Source of the DNA: Rosa chinensis | Taxonomy: Eukaryota; Streptophyta; Magnoliopsida; Rosales; Rosaceae | Direction: 5' to 3' | NCBI RefSeq assembly: GCF_002994745.2 | Contig: NC_037092.1 | Coordinates: forward strand, 6,500,501-6,564,500 | Length of the DNA stretch: 64,000 bases | Part shown: one piece after another, positions 12,091 through 25,300 of the stretch | Numbering within the stretch: the stretch's first letter is position 1 | Layout of the letters: the number at the start of each line of letters is the position of its first letter | The notes under the pieces: model-generated | Seen by the model: the letters and a program-made list of their open reading frames with translations, nothing else | Told to the model about the DNA's origin: nothing | Databases searched by the model: none | Position numbers and translations under genes: made by a program

Positions 12091-13808
12091 GAGGAGACAA
12101 GTCAGACAACTACCAAAAAAAAAAAAACGAGAAGCGGGACTATGAAAACCCAAATGACCGAAGGCGGGGAGGAAGGCGCCAATTCAAAAGGAAAAAAAAA
12201 ATTAAAGATAAAACCTAAGGAAACAGAAATCTATCTTTTTCGCACTTCTCTATCTCTGACGGCGTTCTACGAAAGCTCTGTCTCTAAGGCTCCTCTGAAT
12301 CTCTCATCTTTGAAGTTCTCATCTCTGTGAATAAGATTAGATTCATCCTTCCCTATATATTATTCTTGTATAGCTTGATTAATCAAGGTCTTATTTTCTT
12401 GTAGGCTAGGTTATTCGTTGCTCTTCCAATTATTGAAATTTTTGGATTCGATACAGCTCGATTGATCAAAGCGCCAACCATCGCATTTTTTGCTCTGTTA
12501 AACAACAGGTCAATTGCACTGCACTTGACAAAGTTTAAAGTAATTCGATTTAACAGCATTATTGTTGCCTTCGTTGAGTACTCCAATTGATGGGCTGGTC
12601 AAATATCTCTTTGAATTCAATTCTTCTGAATACTTAGACTGTGGGTTGCAGGTTTCTGTTTGGGATTTCACCCTCTGATAGGCCTGTGTGGCAACAATTC
12701 ATTATTTGCTCTTCTGGGTTGTTCTTTGGTTACCTTGTCAATTGCGTCTGTGAGGTTTGTTTCCAATTCAATTTGATCATTTTGAATTATGTTCAAATGT
12801 TTCTTCATTCTCAGATATGATTAATTGTTCGTTGTGAACATTTTCTCAATTTTCCTTTGTTGTTGTTCTTAGTTTCATTTTTCACTGTTTGATTGGTGAA
12901 AATTCAGTAGGAGAAATTGGATTGGAATAATGAGTATGCTGCATTCTATTCCAAATAGTTGTGTGGTGACTTTGCTGTTTATAAAAAATCTTAAGGTCAT
13001 GAACTTTTCTCAGCTACCTAAACAGAGTTTTGGGACACTGTTTAGGTAAAAATGGGTTTTCCTTGCCATGTTTTTGTTTTCCAATATCAAATCAGCTTTT
13101 CTTAGTTGTCATGTTTGTATGCTCTTCTATCTTTGGTTCAGTTCTCCTTTCATTGATTTTTCTTTGTCACAAACAGAGTTTAGAATAACGTTTTGGTGAA
13201 ATATGCACGCTTTATACTGTCAGTACATCTATGATTGTTTTATCATCTCTGTTTTTGGCCTAACATTACGTTTTTGTTCTGCTTGATCACAAATATTGTT
13301 AATGCTCTTCATTTTTTTTCTTTGTCTAAGCCAAGGGTAATGTCTTGGTCCCCCTGACTTATTTTACTTGAACTTCTATCAGTTCCATTGGAGATTCTTG
13401 ATATTAATTAGTAATTTCTCACTGTGTAACCTGCTAGTTTTCCGAAAAGAAGGAAGAGGAAATCAATTCTGGGATTGTAAATTTCATTGATAGAGGTCGT
13501 TGTGTATCAAAACGTAAATACTGATGCTTTATTCTTTTATAGTAATCTGAATGTGGGCTGTTTGTTTTAATTTTTTTTCGAAAAGAGACGCTGGTATGTC
13601 TTGAAAAATGGAGATCTTGCATTTTTTTTTTTTGGATGACAATTGCTAGATACTAGGTTTAAAGTGCTTGTTTGTTAAGATGCGCCGTTCTAATGTGTCT
13701 AACATCCAAAAGCCTACTACTGATACATATTGTATTTTGTTTTTTTATAAGTTTATAATTCATTTAGCTGATTGATTAATTAATAATTTAATTTAACATG
13801 TATGTATA
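12091..13808. other. T-rich, intron-like sequence upstream of the CACTA transposase
   Basis: T-rich sequence with no long open frame. A 5'-UTR-like stretch lies around 12240-12330. It may be the left part of the decayed CACTA element whose transposase follows, but no CACTACAACAT-type left terminus was found, so the element's left edge is unknown. Confidence 0.35.
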
Positions 13809-13809
13809 A

Positions 13810-15917
13810 CAACAAGAAATGCACCGAGTAAACGCTCTCATGTGCAAACTACTGATCAGCCATGCCCAAATGGATCCCGTTCTACTTCAGGTAATTCTTC
13901 AATTTTTGTTTTGCTACAATAATATTTACAGAAAGTTAGATTTAACTTATTTATTTGACTCATATTGATTAATTTAACATGTGTATATAATAACAGGTAG
14001 TGCAATGAGTAAACACTTTCGTGTGCAAACAACTGACCAGCCATGCGAAAATTCTGTAGAAGATAGACTCAATTCTGCTATTGGTACCACTACAGAACGA
14101 ATTACTACTGGTAAGTAGTATTGCAGTCTTCTTGAATTCAATTTTTGTCACTTTAATTATTTATGTACTAAGAAGTATAGGGAAAAGAGAGCGAAATGCA
14201 ATTTTGTTTTCATGAATTGCAAATTAGAAGGGTATACCTAAATTATATGTATAATGATAGGGGTCAGAATTAGTTCACGTCTTCAGCATCAAACTGCTAA
14301 TGATCAGCTATTGATAAATGTTACAACTGCATGTAGAGCGAAATGATAATGTGATGTCAGCCAGTAATCAAGACCCTCCTACATGTATATACAATATTAT
14401 ATATATATCGTTATATTTTGAGAACTAAATATATTTGTGTACATTAATTAAGAATTATGTTAAAGGTCCAACAAAAAAGGTTGGGGGAAAGACAAGAGGA
14501 GTGAATGCAGATAAGATGCTTTCTCAATTGAATGCTAAAATACATGTCACTCTGACCAAACAAAATGGTAGGCCTACAGGCCCATATGCTGAAATGTTGG
14601 CCAATGAAATTGGTTTCACAGTTCGAAACCATGCCCCACTAAATGTGGAAAAATGGAAGAAGATTCCGAAAATTGAAGTGAATAAGTTGGTTAAAAGAAT
14701 AACGGTGAGTGATGATTTGTTTTTCTAAAATGTAAGTTTACATTGATTGCTTTAATCAAATATTTTGTTTGACATAAAATTATTTATATGCAAAAAAAGT
14801 TTGACATTGACATGTCTCTCCCTTGGGTCGAGAGATATGTAATTACAACATGTCAGACTGTATTTTGTAATTTTCGTTATAAGTTGAAGAAACATTTTGA
14901 GAAATTTTCAACAATCGAGGAAGCAATTGAAAACAAATACAATGATGTCAAGACTCAGGAAGAATGAGAGTTTCTCTGTGCTCGTTTTTCTAGTGAAAAG
15001 TTTCAGGTACAATATTGTTTATTTTTTAAACTATTTTTCAACACAGTTCACTTTTTTGTTATATTAGTTTTCTTTTTCATTCATATTCCAACTAACTGTT
15101 TGATATTTCCTAATAATTTTCAGATTCGTTCAGAGAAGAATGCTATAAATAGGTCAAAGTTGACACATCACTACAAATCTGGGTCAAAGTCCTCTATGTC
15201 TCACCAAGAGCAAATTGTAAGATATTTATAAATTTGGTTAATAAATTTATAGCTTCAATATATATTTGTAGATGTTAAAAGAATATGTTTGAATGCAATA
15301 GGCAGCACAGACTGGAGAGAGGCAAGGTGCAATTGATCGCTTTGAAACAGAGTACAAAAGCACTAAAAAAGGTTGGGACTTGGGAGCAGAAGCAAAGTGG
15401 GTAAGTAACTTATTAACGATGCATACGTATGGACAAAAGTTCTATAATGTATATATGTTGACCATGACCATAGGTGAAATTAATATAAATTCCCTAAATA
15501 GGATTAAATTGATCAGGTTGTAATTGAGAAATTGCATATCATATCTAACTATATATATATTTTTTATTGTAGGATGAAATGATTAAGATGTGAACTGAGA
15601 CAACTCAACCTGATGGAACTTGGACAATGACAGTTAATGAAATTTGTACAAAAGTCCTTGGAGTCAAATCAGGCTACATCAAGGGTTGTGGTTTTGGCCC
15701 TAGATCTCCACCATCAAGGGTCTCTCACTCGTCGATAAATGAAATGTCTGAAAAGAACAAAGAGTTGCAAGAACAGCTTCAAGAGACCCAACACCTTGTA
15801 GGGAATCAACAACAAAAAATTGATGCACAAAATGAAGTGATCCAAAGATTGGAGGAGCAAACCAAAAAGTTTGAGGAGTTCATGGCTAACTTTTCCAGGC
15901 AACAGCCATCAAGTTAG
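13810..15917 (+). pseudogene. CACTA (En/Spm) Transposase_24-type gene, decayed
   Basis: A multi-exon plant transposase relic. Two upstream exons, about 13811-13891 and 13996-14110, both encode a version of SHVQTTDQPCPNG, so they are duplicated exons; a third weaker copy lies around 14262-14345. The main block (about 14466-14703) reads KGPTKKVGGKTRGVNADKM and continues through exons near 14800-15006, 15123-15218, 15301-15400 and 15573-15917. The protein ends in a Gln/Glu-rich coiled coil (EQLQETQHLVGNQQQKIDAQ). The pattern fits the plant Ptta/En/Spm transposase family (PF03004-like) from memory. Stops interrupt the frame near 14966 (after KTQEE) and near 15592 (after DEMIKM), so it is not expected to make a full protein. 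Host element: the CACTA ending near 18112. Confidence 0.7.
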
Positions 15918-16139
15918 TATCTTTATTAGAGAACTTAAACATGGACAAATAATTTTTTAGATCATCTTGATTTTGTTATTGGTTTTAGACTATTTTTGTT
16001 ACTCCTTATGTTAGGAAACACTTTGATTGTTACTTTGGTTTTATTATTATGAGATTTATTATTGGTTTGATTATTTCAATTAGTTTTAAATATTTTCATG
16101 TAATATGGTAGAGAACAATCAGTGACAAAACCATATGTA

Positions 16140-18112
16140 TTGTCAACATTTTCCTTGTAATAAGCAATCAATTGTAACGAAAAAGAATTTTCTCACTATA
16201 GGCTATAGAATGTATAACGACGAAAATAAATTTCATCGCTATACAATACACAACTTATGAGGACAAAAATAAATTTCCTCGTTAAACATTATAATATGTA
16301 CGACAATGAAAGTAAATTTCATCGCTATAGGCTATACAACTTATAACGACAAAAAGTAAATTTCCTCGTTATAGAATATAGTAGATACCGCGATGAAAGT
16401 AAATTTTCTTGATATAGACTATACAACCTACAACGACAAAGGTAAAATTCCTCGCTATAGATTATACAACCTATAACAACAAAAGTAAAAATTCCTTGCT
16501 ATAGACTATACAACCTACAACGTCATAAGTAAATTTCCTCACTATAGACTATACAACCTACAACGACAAAAGATTCCTCGCTATAGACTATACAACTTAC
16601 AACGACAAGACTATACAACTTCAAACAACAAAAGTAAATTTCCTCGCTATAACGAATACAACCTACAACGACAAAAGTAAATTTCCTCGCTATAAACCTT
16701 ATAACCTATATCGACAAATGTAAAGTTCCTCGTCATTGAGTACCTTTGACGAGGAATAATTTTCTCTCGTACAAGATACATATAAGGAAGAAAATAAATT
16801 TCCTTGTTAAAGATTGTTTATCGTGAGGAAAGACTTCCTTTCCAAAAGATACCTACAACGACAAAAATGTTTTTTCAATTTTTTTATTATTTATAATTTC
16901 TAAATTATTTACATATTATTAGTGAGGAAATAATACTTTAGCGATGAAATTTATTTTATCGGGAAATATATTTAATGACTATTTTCTGGCCTTCAAAAAA
17001 TTTTAGTGAGAAAAAAGTATGATTTTCGGTGAGGAAAAAAAGGGTAGTTCTAGTTGGACCTCTAAATTTGCTATATTGACCTCCATCAGTTTTTTAATAG
17101 TTATTGGACTTTGTCAACTCATATAAAAAAACATATAAGGATACAGAGAGAAAGAAAAAAGAAAAAAAAAACTCTTCTTACCTCCCACGACAAACTAAGG
17201 ACGTTTTTCTTTTTACTTTCAAAGTATGTTCTCCCTTCAATCTCTCATGCTTGGATGCGAGATAATACATTTGTAGAAAATTTTAAATTGTTATTGTTTT
17301 CTATTAAAGTCCCATATTTTGAAGATGGAATTAGATAAGTTTGACCTTTATACTTGTAAGCAAAACTTTATTTGTTTCAACTTTAGGAAGGGATAGATGA
17401 ATGCAACAGTAACAAAAAATACTTGTAATTTCTCAGTTTGTTCTGCTACTTCCCTTAACTTTTTCTTCAAAGTTTATATCTTCAATTCTCCATGGCTTAC
17501 GAAACTCCAAAATGTTGGATTGATTCATAGATCCGAGAGACATAAAAGAATCTCACTTTTAGGAAAGGCTCTTCTTCAAGTTCGAGTGTTAATACTCGGA
17601 AGACTCACGAGCAGCGTTAATACCTGAAACTTGACTTACTTGACTAGTCCAAATCTGCAATTTGGTCAATTCATTCTGCTTATTCTTCTCTTAGTTGAAT
17701 TAATAGAGATAATAATAAATAAATAAAATAGAACAAAAGATTGTTGAAGAATAAATTTAATTGTTCAAGGATATTTTGGTAAAAGTAAGGAGGTGCACTT
17801 AGCTATTTAAGTATTTAAAAAGTGAATTAGAGGTCCAATAAGTAGGAGAGGTTCAAATAGCAAATTTGGATGTCCAACTATGACCCCCCGGAAAAAAATT
17901 GTAGCTAAAGAATAACGGCGAGAAAAAATATATATTCATCGCGAAAAGGGATTGGCGAGGAAATAATATTTTTCTTGCGGAAACTTTTCTTGATCACCCT
18001 ACCGCGAGGAACTGGTGACAAAAATATTTTCCTCACGAAAACACTACTGCGAGGAAATCTCAGTTTTCTGCGACAAATTTGTGCCTCCCAAATTAGCATT
18101 TATGTTGTAGTG
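16140..18112. mobile_element. CACTA right arm: subterminal repeats and terminal TTGTAGTG
   Basis: From about 16180 to 16760 a degenerate unit of about 40-45 bp recurs more than ten times, built on TTTCCTCGCTATAGACTATA followed by CAACCTACAACGACAAA. Similar GCGAGGAAA-type motifs recur at 17940-18070. Dense subterminal repeats next to the transposase are typical of CACTA elements, where they bind the transposase. The arm ends in ATGTTGTAGTG at 18112, the complement of a CACTACAACAT terminus. It is interrupted by a Mutator-like insertion (17042-17889). No matching left end was found. Confidence 0.72.
17042..17889. mobile_element. Mutator-like MITE nested in the CACTA right arm
   Basis: An 848-bp insertion with a 9-bp direct repeat GGAAAAAAA on both sides (17033-17041 and 17890-17898). 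Inverted termini of about 40 bp share TAGTTGGAC and CAAATTTGCTAT-type blocks (GGGTAGTTCTAGTTGGACC at the left; the right end reads TTGGATGTCCAACTATGACC). The subterminal-repeat sequence of the CACTA element continues on both sides, so it inserted into that element. No transposase. The A-rich duplication is low-complexity, so the exact ends carry slight doubt. Confidence 0.75.
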
Positions 18113-18757
18113 CTACTAGAAAAACCCCCTATCACACACAGATATCCACACGGAGAAGATTCTGTGTGTAAAACACTGCAAACACACAGATATCTGTGTG
18201 CAAAACTATATTCACACAGTTTCCCGTGTGAAATAAAAACTAAAAGTGGGACCCCCAAAATTCACACGGATTTCCTTGTGAAATTCACACAGATATCCGT
18301 ATGAATTATGGTCACACACAGACTTCCGTGTTAAAAATTATTTATATTTTAAAAATTATTTTAAAATTTATTTATATTTAAAATTTATTTTATTTGTGTC
18401 AGACATTCACACAGACTTCCGTATAAGTTGATACAGGAAAAAAAATCTGTGTGAATCTTATTTCCAAATAAAATAAAAACAACTTAACTATTAAAATTTA
18501 ATAAACATATTTATATACAAAATATTAATTCCGAAAACCATATAAAATATTTATATACAAAAATATTAATTCCGAAAAACATATTTGTTATCTAGGGCAT
18601 CAGTACCCTCCCCCCATATAAAAGCCAAGCCGTCCCAAAACCACCCGCTTTCTAAGCTTCTGCAGCTCCAAAAAAAACCCAAAGCCGCCGAGAGCCCCAG
18701 AGCTCAGATCTCGCCCCTCTCTCTCTCTCGGAACAGTAGTTGAACACCATGGTACTC

Positions 18758-18856
<99 letters not shown>

Positions 18857-19768
18857 GATCTATCGCCGGTAACATTTGAAGGGCTTTGGACCGTGTCCCT
18901 CAAAGATAATTATAATGGTCAGTGTTTGTATCAGTTTAAAGATCGATGATTTAGATTTGTGGTTACTATTTCTCGTAGATCTGCCTAACCTATTTCTCTT
19001 CCAATATCCTCTAATTTTGATTCGAATCATTATGGGTCTCCGACCTCAAGCCATAACCAACTCTAATCCAACACTTCGAGCTCGCAGTCAAATCAATCAC
19101 TGAAGAAATTATACGAACAAGTAAGAGGATTGGCAACAGAGTTTTCTGGGTTCTGTGGCTGCCTAAAGATGAATGGATTGGGTCACATTTCTGAAGATAA
19201 GGCATCTAGCAGCACTAGTTGTAATGGGACTCATCCTTCCCCATGGATTGGTGGTCTCGATTTGGTGGTATTGAGAATTAAAAGGCCGCTTCTTTCGTGG
19301 TGGCTGTAGTGGGTGCTTAAGGAGTGAATCTGTGCTTATGGTGCAGACATTGGCAGTTTGTGAAGCATTAGAAAGGTGTATATCATGGGAGAATGGAAGA
19401 GGATAATGCTGGAAACAGATGCAAAGTTGGTAATTGAATACTTACAATGACAATAATTTGAGGGACCAAAAAATAAGAGGACAATCATTTGAGGGACCAA
19501 AAAATAAATATGTAAATATGTGAATTATTTTAAAAAATTCAATAAATGTATTTCGTACACACATATTTTTTCGGTGATGGAACATAATTGTTGGAGTTGA
19601 TTAAAGTGGTGGGACCCACTCAATGCATTCACACGCCAGTAATACGTCCAGATATATAATCCGTCGCTGTATCCGTGTGTATTGACGTATTCACACAAAT
19701 TTCCGTGTGGAATGCTATAATTTCATACATCCCTCATCCATGTGTGATTGGTGCTTTTTCTAGCAGTG
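18113..19768. mobile_element. CACTA-like non-autonomous element with ACACAG-type subterminal repeats
   Basis: The right end reads GCTTTTTCTAGCAGTG, the complement of CACTGCTAGAAAAAGC; the left end reads CTACTAGAAAAACC. Both ends carry repeats of the form TTCACACAGATATCCGTGTG in both orientations (18130-18330, 18410-18450 and 19630-19750). The interior holds a GC-richer, UTR-like block from about 18600 with a long (CT)n tract, then unrecognised sequence to about 19440, which may be host sequence captured by the element. The left terminus abuts, or overlaps by a few bases, the TTGTAGTG end of the neighbouring CACTA element. A TAG triplet at 18108-18110 and 19769-19771 could be the target duplication. 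Left edge uncertain by 2-5 bases. Confidence 0.65.
18762..18854. repeat. (CT)n microsatellite, about 93 bp
   Basis: An uninterrupted CT dinucleotide run inside the CACTA-like element, following a UTR-like stretch. Arg/Glu and Leu/Ser polymers read through it are artefacts of the repeat. Confidence 0.95.
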
Positions 19769-20040
19769 TAGACGCTGAGTCCAACTTGGACTTTGTGACA
19801 GACCAAACATGTAACTAATAGGAAGCTCCAACACCTGTGGACCGCCGGATAAGTTAATACGGTTTAGCAAAGACTTTGTTATCAATCCCATACATTGAGC
19901 CAGGTCCACGATTAGAATACCCAATCTTGATGATGTCATACTACAGCTCGATCCATTCAATGATTCCTTAAAGAGTTTGGGAAATACCGTTATTCACCGA
20001 GTAAATCAGTATATTCTCCTTCTTGAATATTGTACATGTA
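19769..20040. other. Unassigned spacer between two DNA transposons
   Basis: A 272-bp stretch of near-neutral base composition. On the minus strand a frame of about 66 codons is open from 19960 (around SSRLGILIVDLAQCMGLITK). I do not recognise the product; it could be a host gene scrap. Confidence 0.3.
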
Positions 20041-20501
20041 GGGGGTGTATTGTATTTGGATTTGTGTGGAGTTTTTTTAAATGATAGACTTTTTCAAAAG
20101 TCCATGGATTCTATAAAAAGTTCATAGACTTTTATTGATTTTTTAAAAACCATTGACTTTTATTGATTTTTAGCACAGATTTTTACTGATTTGTAAAAAT
20201 CTACAGACTTTATATGAATGACTTATGTAGATTTCACAATACTTATAAAAAAGAAAAACCAAGCTAGTTTATTAGTCAGAGAATAAAATACGATGCCATA
20301 GCTATGTTAACTAATGACCATTAGCGTAGGAATCAGAGAAGCTCAAATAATGTCATGAAACAAACATATAAGAAAATAAAGGAAAAGCCTCCAAATATAA
20401 TCAACCAAACCAAAAGATATCCAAAAAAGAGAAGGAAAAAAAAAACACATTGATGAAGTTTCATGCCAAATAAGCAGACGTCTTTGAAATAATGATATGA
20501 T

Positions 20502-21155
20502 TTATTTTTCTCCCTCATTTTCACTTTCTTGATTGTCATTGTTTTCATTGTTGGCATTTGGTTGGGCATCTGTCCACATATGAGTAGCAATACTCATTCT
20601 CCATTCATTAGCATTCTCTCTTTGCTGATCTTGGGTTTGAAAATCATCCCATTCAAAATTATCTTCGTGATTGTCTATCGGATCTTCTTCTGGTTCAGGA
20701 GGAAATTCATCTGAACGACATTCCTGTCGAAGAAAATTGTGCAGTCCTGCACAAGCCAAAACTAGTTCTGCTTGTGTCTTATATAAAAATGGTGGTGCTG
20801 ATTTGAAGATTGTGAAACGCGACTTAAATATTCCAAATATTCTCTCAATTACGTTCCTCAAGGAAGCATGGCGAAGATTGAATAACTCAATTGCATTGAC
20901 AGGATGATTTCCTTCACCACCAAAATCTTTGAGGTGATATCGAGTACCTCGAAATGGAGCTAGGAACCGACGTCGATTTGGGAATCCGCAGTCCCCTAAG
21001 TAATATTTACCTAATAATAAAAAACATGTGCAATTAGTATGTTATATATATGTTATATGACATAAATTGTAATAAGTACTCTGAATTTTTTTTATGCACG
21101 TAAAACTATACCTGGTGGCACTTTGAGTCCATTTCGTCTAGAAATCGCATCATTC
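20502..21155 (-). pseudogene. Harbinger-type (DDE_Tnp_4) transposase, C-terminal part
   Basis: The C-terminal portion of a PIF/Harbinger nuclease. The main exon runs 21010-20502 and starts KYYLGDCGFPNRRRFLAPFR, which holds the second catalytic Asp (YLGD). It continues through LRNVIERIFGIFKSRF, where the catalytic Glu sits, and ends in an acidic Asn/Glu-rich tail. An upstream exon (about 21155-21113) supplies ISRRNGLKVPP and joins in frame through a GT-AG intron. Further upstream the frame meets stop codons and the first catalytic Asp region is absent, so the protein is incomplete. It probably relied on transposase from elsewhere. Confidence 0.85.
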
Positions 21156-21159
21156 AATT

Positions 21160-22301
21160 ACATTTTGATCCACACTTGTTTGTTTTTTATAGCATGCCAT
21201 ACAATATGATTATAAACAGTACTCATAAATTGCACAAATCAGACTCTCATAACCCCAAAACTTGATCACGATCTGTTTCCATGGGAATTTGAAGGAGAAA
21301 ATAAAAAGAATCTGAATCCTAAAGAAATTGAGGTCCATAAAGATGACAAAACTGAATCAAGGTACCAGACAACTGTCATCATGACAATTTGCCCAACCAA
21401 CATGAATCAAAACTCCAGAACAATATTCCTATCTCTCAGCTGACTACAAACTTAGCTGAATTAACTCTTTGAAGATTCAGTGATCCTATTTACTCAACCT
21501 ACTACTCTGTAATCCCAAAGTAAAATTTCTAACATTAAAGCTCTGCTCAACATACACATAATATTCTCAAAGCATAAAAAAGAACACTAAAATTTTAGAA
21601 AAAGAAAATAAATAACCTGACATAATTTTATCAGCCATTGCCGACTTTAGTGGTGGCCAACATTGGCTTCAAATTGAAGGGTTAAAGCAAAATTTGAATG
21701 AAAATTAATAACTCTGTATAGATTCACCCAAAGCTTGAACCAAATTGCACCTCTGACATTACTATCATTTTAAGAAAGTTGACATGAGATTGTCAACATA
21801 AGTCCCATCTCAATGCAGGGTAAAATCACACACACTATTAGGTATAGAAAAGAAGTTCTGGCATGAAGGAAAAAAAAAAAAAACCACCCACCGTTTGGCT
21901 AATCTACCCGAACTTAAGAGCCACAAGGGCAAAGCAGTAGCAAAAAAAAAGAGAACCATGCCATATAGGACAACAACAAATACAAAAGAAACAGAAAACC
22001 TAGCGAGAAAACAAAGAAGAAGAAACATACGCAGCAAACAAGCGACGACAATAGCAATAACCGCAATAGTATGCAGGACTATGATCGAACCGTAAAAGCA
22101 TTAGGCATATACATTATTTGGCTTTGTTTTAGGAGTTGATGATAATATTAGGGTTCCAAGCATCACAATTGAAAAAAAAAAAAAAAATCAAATTCAACAA
22201 CAACAATGAACATGTTAGGTATTAGAGGTTGATATCACAAAATAATAGAGAAAAGAAAAAAGAAATCATGAAAGAGAGATGATGGAGGACCAACCTTGAA
22301 C
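21160..22301. other. Harbinger interior, no coding sequence recognised
   Basis: Sequence between the truncated transposase and the CACTA insertion. Purine-rich stretches at 21860-22040 give low-complexity open frames only. The rest of the transposase and the Myb-like second protein of autonomous PIF elements are not visible. Confidence 0.4.
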
Positions 22302-25300
22302 CACTACAAGAAAAATGACCTTTTGCAAGGAATTTTTTCCTTGTAAAAAACAGGAAATTCCTTGCATTAACCCAAAGACAAGGAATATTCCTTACATTTG
22401 AGTCCTTGCAAAGAGGCCCTTGCAAAAGAGCAAATACAACAACTTGAAAATTCCTTGCATTTGTGAACTCAAATGCAAGGAATTGAACACTTCAGGTTAA
22501 CCATGGTTAACTGATATACAAGGAGAATTCCTTGCATATCATTCCTTGCATTTAGTTTTTCAAAAAATTAAAAAAAAAAAATTAAATCTGAATAGCAGAA
22601 AATACCCCAAATGTCATTCCAGACTTTTTTTTTAATTTTTTTTATTCCTTGAATTAAAAACAATTGGTTCCTTTGTACATCAAAAATTGCAATTTAGCAG
22701 TATTTCACTTGATCACAGAACACCTCTAGTTCCAGATCCATACAAAGTTACAAACACATCTAGTTCCAGATCCATACAAACGACGCCTAAAGGCGTTTGA
22801 AACAGAAACTTGAGACAATTTGTCAGCATCACTGCTTACTGTCCGTTCTTGCAATCGCATATAGTGGTGCAGCTATTCCCCAAAATATACCTGAATAACA
22901 AAAACATAGCAAAAGCTGAGAAACAGCATGACCAAAACCTTAGCAGATTACTCATAGAAGTAATTAATGATTAGAATATGTAAGTTCATTTACAAGAACC
23001 CAAGGAAAAAAAAAGAACAATGTTCAAGAAGATGCAAACATATAAAGCAGTAAAATTTTATAGAGATGATATAACCGATTATAGCTTTAAGTGAAAGAAG
23101 AGCATTTTTTATACCATTGAAAAATTGATAAATAACATTAGCAGCATATAGCATTCGTCAAGCAGACTAGCTCATATATACAATTAACCTTATTATTCAC
23201 CACCACCCCAAAGTACTATGTTAACAAATCTAAAAGCACAATGTAGTTCCAGTAACCTTTCTTGATTACAACCACCAAGATTCTGCCTTTAACAGCCCTT
23301 GCAATTAATTTACCACCCGTGCTCCCAGACAATTAACACCAACGAAATTAACTCCCACTTTAGCTAAACAATGCTAAATAACATATCCTTTTCCACCGGA
23401 CTCTAAACCATCACAATTTTGCTTCACGTTCAAATTCACAAGTCAACATATCATAAAATTCAAACATTCACAATCAAGTATAATGCCAAACTAGAATCGC
23501 TATTTGAGAGCCAATTGGCATGAACACTTCCAACAATTAAACAAATCCATATTCAAGGTATATGATTATACCTCTGTGAAGACTCCATTGCTCAACTTCC
23601 ACTCCAAACACAAATGCAATCTCTCACCTCTTTACTTGTAGTAATTATATAAACCCACGCATGTGCATGCACATGACACAAACACACCAGCAGTAAACAC
23701 TCAGTTCTCGAACCCAAGTGATCACAGATGACCCAACTCTTAGGATTTCCTTTTCATCTTCACACTTCTGTGATTTTAACAAAACCAAGAATCAATTCAA
23801 GCTCAAAGGCGCAGGTGAATATTGAAGATGAGCTGATAAGCCAAAGCCTTGTTAACATGATTTTCAACTCACCTTAATTACAAAATTCAAATCTCTTTTG
23901 AGCTGCTGCCATTTCACCTTTACGACACAGAATTCTGTAAGTTTAACATATCCACCATCAATTCTTGTTCCCAAATACGAAATGAAATCAGAATTTCAAA
24001 GGATCTAATGTAATGAAACAATCCACAAACTTCATACTCTTGGAAGCAATCCCTCTTCTACTCATCAATTACCATTTACAGTATGCTAAGCCCTGCACCA
24101 GACGAAATATGAAAGTATTACCAATTGTGAGCTTCATTAACTGGGGTCACTTAACTTGTCCATCATGCAAAGGTTGAGCTCTGAAAATGACAAGCAGGAA
24201 GAGAAGATATTCAAAGCTGATAAGAAGGTGACAAGCTCAATGCATGTCTGGACAAAGAGTTCAGTGAATCTACTAATATAGGATGCCAAGTTACTGCGTG
24301 TATGGTTTTCTAATGTGTTCTTAAGCTAAAGAAGAGACGAATATACCTCTTTGTCCCAACACAAAATGAAAGCACGGGCAACCTGCAAAAAAGTAGAGAA
24401 GAGAAAGCATCTACAAATTAGAAGCCTCATTGAGAATTACAAAAGCACCTGTTTTACATTCCAAGTTTAATAATTACACTCCAGAACAGAAGTTGATCAA
24501 CTAAGTTTAGGCCATGAATAATATTAATGTATTGTCAATAAATTTAGTTACCAACTGTACTCCAAACCAAAACCAACCTCTGCAACCTGAAAATTTCTCT
24601 GTTGATGATCTTTGAGTCACATATTCAAGCTTTTATACCTCATATGGACATAAGGTTCATAGAGGTTCTGAAATGCTATAATTGAAATGCATAAGATACT
24701 TAACTTGCCAGAAGAAAACAAAAAGAAAAACAAGAAACAAAAGAGAAAGCTTTACGTTGAAGTGAATGACACTCATGATGGTGCTAACTATGAAGTTTAA
24801 AGGAAATAGATGATAAGCATAACAGAAGAAAAAATTGCCACATTAATTTAAGAACAATGCTCAAAAGTTACCACATCATTCTCGACCTATTATTCTCTAT
24901 AGTTCCCCAGTATGCCTTAGGACATTCTCCAAGGATGGGAACTACATAAGAAATATAAACAGATCAAGTTATCTTCCTTCCACTCAAATAAGTATGCAAC
25001 TACCAAATATGGACAATCATCCTTATAGGAAATGAAAGGAATTACCAGTAGTGAGTATAGGGAATAGAAGCAGGACAAGAGGTTTTGAAATATCCTTGGG
25101 AACTTTTTCCTAAACAAGCCACTTAAGTTGGAATAAATCAGATATACAAAATTACTAAAAAATTCAAAAGGCTGGTATTATTTATTGTTATTTCCAACTT
25201 CATGACCATAGTTACCTTTGTAGATGATGTGTTGCTATCAACCATTTTAAACTAGTTTCAAGAAGTTAGCCTAAAAGACAATAAGCAAAATAACTAAATC

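Noticed and set aside
18600..18903. Arg/Glu polymer frames
   Set aside because: Translations of the (CT)n tract.
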